From assembly GCA_018340375.1 (NCBI GenBank), contig JAFFJZ010000007.1:29052001-29116000 (forward strand): 64,000 nt of DNA, written 5' to 3'. This DNA is from Gonatopus flavifemur (Eukaryota; Arthropoda; Insecta; Hymenoptera; Dryinidae). A model generated the notes under the pieces. It had not been told where the DNA came from, did not search any database, and saw only the letters and a list, made by a program, of their open reading frames with translations. A program made the translations under genes and the position numbers. Below, piece by piece: positions 59,795-64,000 of this stretch. The stretch's first letter is position 1, and every line of letters starts with the position of its first letter.

Positions 59795-60628
59795 CACGGA
59801 AAAAAAGTATGGCTATTATAACCCCGTGAAAAGATCGTTCAGGTGTGGTTAGGCGTGTTCATGCCTGATCATGGACATTTTTTGGCAAAATTATTCGTAC
59901 TCAACTCTGATCGCACGCAGTTGGGCCTAACTACGCCTCATCGTTCATTTTCCAGCTCCGTCATGACTGAGAAGGCTTCAATTTTGTACTTACGTGGAAA
60001 CCCGTGATTGAGCTTGACCGCGTGCGATTATGCCAGACAAACCATTTTCGCCCATGATCATACAAAATTGTACCAAATGAGAAGTATCCATACAAAATGA
60101 CGCTATGTTAATTTTTTTATCACGAATGCACAAGTTTTATCAGTCCAAGTCAGCCCCGAACACATTCACGTACGCCTGATCACACCTGATCATGCCTGAG
60201 AACTGGAAACTACATAAGCACAATAAGTAAAAATGATTGACAATAAATTAGTCTTTTATAGAATTGTTCCAGTTTTATTCCTCACAAATAGCTAATTAAT
60301 CCTGAAGGCTTTATTCATAATGAAGCATAATCAAGCGCGATTGTCGTGATTGAGCGTGATTAGTCCTGATCACGTGGGTACAAAATTGAGGCCTGGTCAC
60401 GCCTGAGCACGCATTGTTTCACGGGACGATCTGAAGTATGGTTGAGAAGAGATAGCTGTAGTGACAATACTGTATCGCTATGGTGACGATACAGATGGCT
60501 ATGCTGGCGATCTATATCGTTCATCGGATGATTTGTATGATCATAGCAACGATACTTATACCACTGAACTTTGGATAGTCATCACAACTATCCAGTATCG
60601 TTATGACAGCGATATTTCTTTCTCCGTG
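59795..60628. mobile_element. TA-flanked CACGGA element, split by a nested element
   Basis: It begins CACGGAAAAAAAGTATGGCT and ends TTTCTTTCTCCGTG, with TA on both sides (59793-59794 and 60629-60630). Without the nested 59823-60425 element and one AC, about 230 bp remain. The two halves then pair through GTATGG/GATACTGG and the ATAACGAT block that spans the insertion point. Confidence 0.75.
59823..60425. mobile_element. CCC...GGG element, 603 bp, innermost of the stack
   Basis: The ends CCCGTGAAAAG and (inward) CCCGTGAAACAATGCG are flanked by AC (59821-59822 and 60426-60427). CCTGATCA, GCCTGATCATG and CACGCCTGA words fill the arms. Removing it with one AC restores ATAACGAT in the host element, which matches the undisturbed arm of that host. 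This directly supports a 2-bp target duplication. Confidence 0.8.
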
Positions 60629-60724
60629 TAACATCGATATAAAACCTCTGTTTCTATCTTATGATTGTATCTTTTTCTAACCCATGATGCAAGTTTCCCA
60701 CGCTAGTGAAGTATATTAAAGTAT

Positions 60725-61339
60725 CCCAAGCGTGTATTGCCTATAATGACAATGGGCACCAGGCTGGGTTCATCCTCTTTAACCCAGTATTGGGGAATGA
60801 TGATGGGGCCCATGTTGGCTTAATCTTGATCCTGTTGTGCGTTTCCATACAATGATGGTTGGTAGCAAATGGAAATAATGAATCTCAGTGCGGGCACATT
60901 TGAACTTGGTCCCAATTTGGACCAACGTTAGGCCAAGATTGGGATGAATTTATATCCCGAGCATGTGTGTACAATCCTCAGCGTGTATAAATTTTGGTCC
61001 CACTTTGCTCCAGTCTTGGGCCCATATAGGCACGATGGGGCTCAACATTAGGTCCGAAACTGGGCCGAAGAGGGGCTGAAATTCATGCCCGCTGGGGTAG
61101 AAATCAAAGCAATTTCCCAATTTCGCGAAAAAAAGGAAGGGACAGTGTTGATTGCCTAGTCTGGGTTCATGCTGGGCCCATGATGTTACTAATCCTCGGG
61201 CAAAGCAATACAGCCAAGCTGGGAACGATGTTATCATCTCAGGGTTGGTCCCATTTCTCTGCCCTGCTTGGCCTCACGTTGAGCAGCATGGGCACCCACC
61301 CTGGGCTTAGATTTGGCCCGCCGTTAATACACACTTGGG
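60725..61339. mobile_element. CCCAAG...CTTGGG element, copy 2 (inverted relative to 54471)
   Basis: The ends CCCAAGCGTGTATTGCC and GTTAATACACACTTGGG enclose 615 bp; AT flanks both sides (60723-60724 and 61340-61341). The sequence is a diverged reverse complement of copy 1 across nearly its full length (AACCCAGTATTG, GAATCTCAGTGCGGGCA, CATGTGTGTACAATCCTCAG). It is about 60 bp longer than copy 1, chiefly around 61050-61135. Confidence 0.75.
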
Positions 61340-61729
61340 ATATCGTGCAATTTACAACGGTCTATTTGATATATGAAAATTGGATTTGATATCTGAGGAA
61401 TGAAATGTTGATCACAAATTAAATTTCGGCGTTTTTATCAGTGCATTACTTGTGCATATTTTGTTCTTCGTTCTCGCATATTTCCATGCATATTTTGTCA
61501 TTTCAATAATGCATATAATCCGAAGTCCATTCATAAATGAAAGTATATCATCATATGGTTTTCTAATTCGTCATAAAAATTGCATATATTTTAATCCCTC
61601 AAAAATTTCATACAATGTTTTTTCCGAATCCGTAAGGACAAGAAAAAAAGTGAGAGCGTACGATTGTTCGTGTAGTGTACTTTACGCACAATTATACGCT
61701 CTCAGGGTCAATTCAATTTGTAATCCATT

Positions 61730-62029
61730 CCCAGACAAAAATTCCCGGGTGGCCGGGATTCCCAAATTCGCATGTGGTTTCATGTTCCTACCCGGGACCC
61801 ACCAGGTCCTGCCCGAGACTAGCCAGGTCCTGCCTGGAAGTCCTCAGGTTCCTGTACGGGACCTGCCAGGTGATGACCCGAGCGGGAACCTGACTGGTCC
61901 CGAAGGGGAACCTAAGGGGTTCCAGGCAGGACCTGGCTGGTCCCGAGCAGGACCTGGCGGGTCCTGGTCGGGAACATGAGACCACATGCGAATTTGGGAA
62001 TCCCGGCCACCCGGGAATTTTTGTCTGGG
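61730..62029. mobile_element. 300-bp GC-rich near-perfect palindromic element, CCC...GGG
   Basis: The left end CCCAGACAAAAATTCCCGGG is exactly inverted at the right end, and the match runs on through GTGGCCGGGATTCCCAAATT and CGCATGTGGT with almost no mismatch. TT flanks both sides (61728-61729 and 62030-62031). The centre is made of CAGGTCCTGCC, CAGGACCTGG and GGGACC words and is much more GC-rich than anything nearby. It looks young. Open frames through it (61452-61979 and 61788-62060) are word artefacts. Confidence 0.85.
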
Positions 62030-62125
62030 TTAATTCTGTTTTATGGATTTTCAAATACAATGAATACGTGAACTCGCATAATGCTTTAAATTGAGAGAAG
62101 ATTATGTCCTATAATAGGGTCCTTC

Positions 62126-62234
62126 CCCAGACAGCACAGCAGTGCAGGGTAAGTTCATAATGAGTACTTCTGAAACTATAAGGGTTCATGGAGAATCCTC
62201 CATGAATACATGAAGGACTAATGTGCTGTCTGGG
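62126..62234. mobile_element. 109-bp CCCAGACAGCAC element
   Basis: The ends CCCAGACAGCACA and TGTGCTGTCTGGG are exact inverses, with TC on both sides (62124-62125 and 62235-62236). CATGGAGAATCCTCCATG forms a central palindrome. The first seven bases (CCCAGAC) equal those of the 61730 element. Confidence 0.8.
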
Positions 62235-62606
62235 TCTTTTTCAGGAGATAATGAGATTCTATTCAAAGTTGACTGTCCAGAATCTTTCAGAAATTATGAA
62301 ATTTTAGGCGGAAGTTATGAAAAAATATGAAGAAATGATGAGAAAATTATGGAAGATTATGAGAGCATCATATCCCATAATGGTGTTTGAAATCATCGAC
62401 AAATTATGAGAATCAATGAGAAAATTAGGAGAAAGAATTATAAACAAATATGAGGAACTATGAGGAACTTTTTGCCAAGGCACACATTTTTTTATACCAA
62501 AAAAATATTCATTTCCAAATACCAGCCTATCCAATTCCTACTTGGGTCGAATTTCGATCTATCGAAATAACAGTTTCTTAGGTTCAAAGAAACGCTTTTA
62601 TCTATG

Positions 62607-63892
62607 GTGTGACGTTAAACTTTCCGTTAATTTAATTAAAAATTTCTAACTGTATAGAATTTCCACTAGTGATAATTCTTTTTTATCAACATTATGTAGA
62701 ATTTTTATGAACATTCCATATAAATCTATGAAAACTAGGTGCATTTTTTGTGAACACACAAAAAACAATCAACTCTGTCAAAGAATTCCTGTCACTCATT
62801 TATGCCAAGATTTTATAGTAAATTCCCAGAAAAGTAGAGGAAATTCTCACGCATAATGTGGTAATCACTTTACATAAATATATACGAATTTTTTCATAAG
62901 AATTTATATATTGTGCGCATATATCCCATCAATCCTCATGATACAGGATCTGCTTGAAAAGTTTCAACGTTCCGTAATGGTTCGAAGAAAACATTTAAAT
63001 TGAGATGAACGGAGAAAGTTACAGATCACTTCCTATGCTTATCCACCAAAACTAAAACGCATTCAAGGATGTGAAAGTGATTAGAAGCACAGAGATTGGT
63101 ACGGATCACGAACTACTAATTGCCAAAGTTTAGTTTCGTCCACGTTATTCATCAGACCTTGAATAGTATAACTTTGAATAGTGTTCATTCAAATCTTCAT
63201 CGAACGGTTTGAATCTGATAAAATTTGTTTTCTCGAAGATCTATGAGAATTATATAAAGCAGTTCTTTATTCAAAGATCTTACGAGCGTAAAATTACCCG
63301 TTTGGTATATGATACAGATGTTTTTTTTAATCGAAAATTTTTCATGAATATGATGATACTGAATGATATGTGAATTTTCCACTTTTCTCTTCAAGAATTA
63401 TCTGAAAAAGAGAGAAAATCAGAAACTGAAAATGGAATGAGTTTGTATTCTCGAGAAAGGAAGGAAAAGAAGGTGCATTCAATTCGGGGTTCGTCAGTCA
63501 TATGGAGAGGTTCCCATAGTTATTCGTGCTCTTAAACCAACAAATCGCTTTTTTCTATAACCGATTCTGTTTTCACGAATAAGTGTTGATTTATTTGATT
63601 CCACCCATTCGAAGATATCCAAATGTCACGTTCGTAATGGATTTTTTCAGCTGAGACATTAAGTGGGTCTACTTTTTTTTTTATTACCACATCGATAAAC
63701 GTGATACTCTACGTGCAACAGTGGGAAATAGATAATTTTAGGTGAAAACACGTTGGAATGGTACCTTCTTCAAGATAGAATTTATAAACTATGACGTTAA
63801 ATTGATTTATTGAAGATCGCTGTCTTTCTAGCGTCTTTGAAGCCATTCATACATCGATGAGGAACCAATGCAACCCACTATCCCCAATGTAT
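62607..63892. other. No gene or repeat recognised
   Basis: AT-rich sequence without visible structure. Confidence 0.45.
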
Positions 63893-64000
63893 CCCACATA
63901 GAAATTTACAATTGACGCTAGCATGGCGCAATGTAAATGAAGTATGGCCGAGGCTTGGCAACCTGGCATCGCGGAACACTGAAATGATGAGATCATTTGA
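63893..64000. mobile_element. CCC-type element, one arm, cut by the window end
   Basis: Starts CCCACATAGAAATTTACAAT, preceded by AT. The next 100 bp (GACGCTAGCATGGCGCAATG, GGCCGAGGCTTGGCAACCTG) match, in inverse orientation, the right arm of the 37119 element and, more loosely, that of the 16962 element. The rest lies outside the window. Confidence 0.7.

Larger units (their letters stand above)
59490..61540. repeat. Third-layer inverted repeat, GCATATAAT-rich
   Basis: TTCATAAATAAACATTGG and GATTATATGCATTTGCATAT (59495-59530) face ATGCATATAATCCGAAGTCC and ATTCATAAATGA (61509-61540). Both sides then carry GCATATTTT words. It encloses 59795-60628 and 60725-61339. Confidence 0.5.
59303..62480. 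mobile_element. CCTTGG...CCAAGG element, second layer of the stack
   Basis: The left end CCTTGGCAAAAAAGTTCTTC and the right end read inward CCTTGGCAAAAAGTTCCTC match closely; CA flanks both sides (59301-59302 and 62481-62482). The arms are made of CATAATT and ATTATGAxxAA words. It holds the further layers at 59490-61540, 59795-60628, 60725-61339, 61730-62029 and 62126-62234. Confidence 0.6.
59174..62606. mobile_element. Outermost inverted-repeat element of a nested stack
   Basis: The left arm from 59174 (CACAGATGGATATGTTTCTT, then GAACTTAAGAGATTGTTATT, GAATGAATATTTCTTTG) faces a right arm ending at 62606 (inward: CATAGATAAAAGCGTTTCTT, GAACCTAAGAAACTGTTATT, GAAATGAATATTTTTTTGG). The right arm has an extra 40-bp piece. 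Between them lie the element with CCTTGG ends and everything nested in it. The exact termini are uncertain. Confidence 0.5.

Noticed and set aside
61452..61979. 175-codon plus-strand frame with a collagen-like Gly/Pro-rich tail
   Set aside because: The Gly/Pro part is the translation of CAGGTCC/GGGACC words of the palindromic element at 61730-62029, and the overlapping minus-strand frame looks similar because the DNA is palindromic.
1..64000. CRISPR arrays, operons, integrated viral genes
   Set aside because: No regularly spaced identical repeats with unique spacers, no clustered genes, and no viral capsid or polymerase frames apart from the LINE reverse transcriptase.

Overview
This window looks like eukaryotic, almost certainly arthropod (probably insect), nuclear DNA. 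It is AT-rich, has no prokaryote-style gene arrangement and no operons, and carries mariner transposase relics, a Jockey/CR1-type LINE reverse transcriptase and many short inverted-repeat elements typical of insect genomes. I see no rRNA, no convincing tRNA, no CRISPR array and no intact multi-exon gene. The only non-transposon coding candidates are two plus-strand open segments with splice-like borders at 41219-41413 and 46468-46636. Their phases are compatible, so they could be consecutive exons of one gene with long introns, in which case much of the window would be intronic or intergenic.

Layout. 1-1600: nothing recognised. 1601-3904: two adjacent terminal-inverted-repeat (TIR) elements rich in GATC/CCGG words. 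5466-6505: non-autonomous hAT-type element with an exact 8-bp target duplication. 8749-10890: a short TA-flanked element, a decayed minus-strand LINE and an element inserted in it. 11036-13245: nested inverted repeats with two 18-bp perfect palindromes. 13491-14092: a mini-hairpin and an RTE-like 3' tail. 16962-18968: CCC...GGG elements and a 79-bp tandem duplication. 18969-25250: mostly featureless, with two short elements. 25251-26756: a broken RAG1/Transib-like coding relic interrupted by a hAT-type element. 27141-30927: a large inverted repeat, a mariner relic and a foldback element. 32615-35412: two hAT-type elements, the second built of 40-bp tandem units. 36458-38021: two more CCC-type elements. 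43069-45727: a cluster of short TIR elements, one inserted in another. 47740-50830: a 563-bp near-complete hairpin and a nested repeat block. 51248-55026: more CCC and TA elements. 55850-57110: a mariner with intact TIRs and a broken transposase. 57160-58356: diverged duplications. 59174-62606: a stack of elements nested about five deep. 63893-64000: one end of another CCC-type element, cut by the window edge.

How it fits together. Nothing in the window forms a pathway; what is visible is a history of transposition. The main result is a diverse set of non-autonomous elements that begin CCC and end GGG, have purine-rich TIRs, and are flanked by a 2-bp direct repeat whose sequence differs from copy to copy (AA, AC, AT, CA, TA, TC, TG, TT). 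It accompanies four hAT-type elements with perfect 8-bp target duplications, a group of TA-flanked CAC(T/G)G elements and two mariners. No transposase for the CCC...GGG family is present here.
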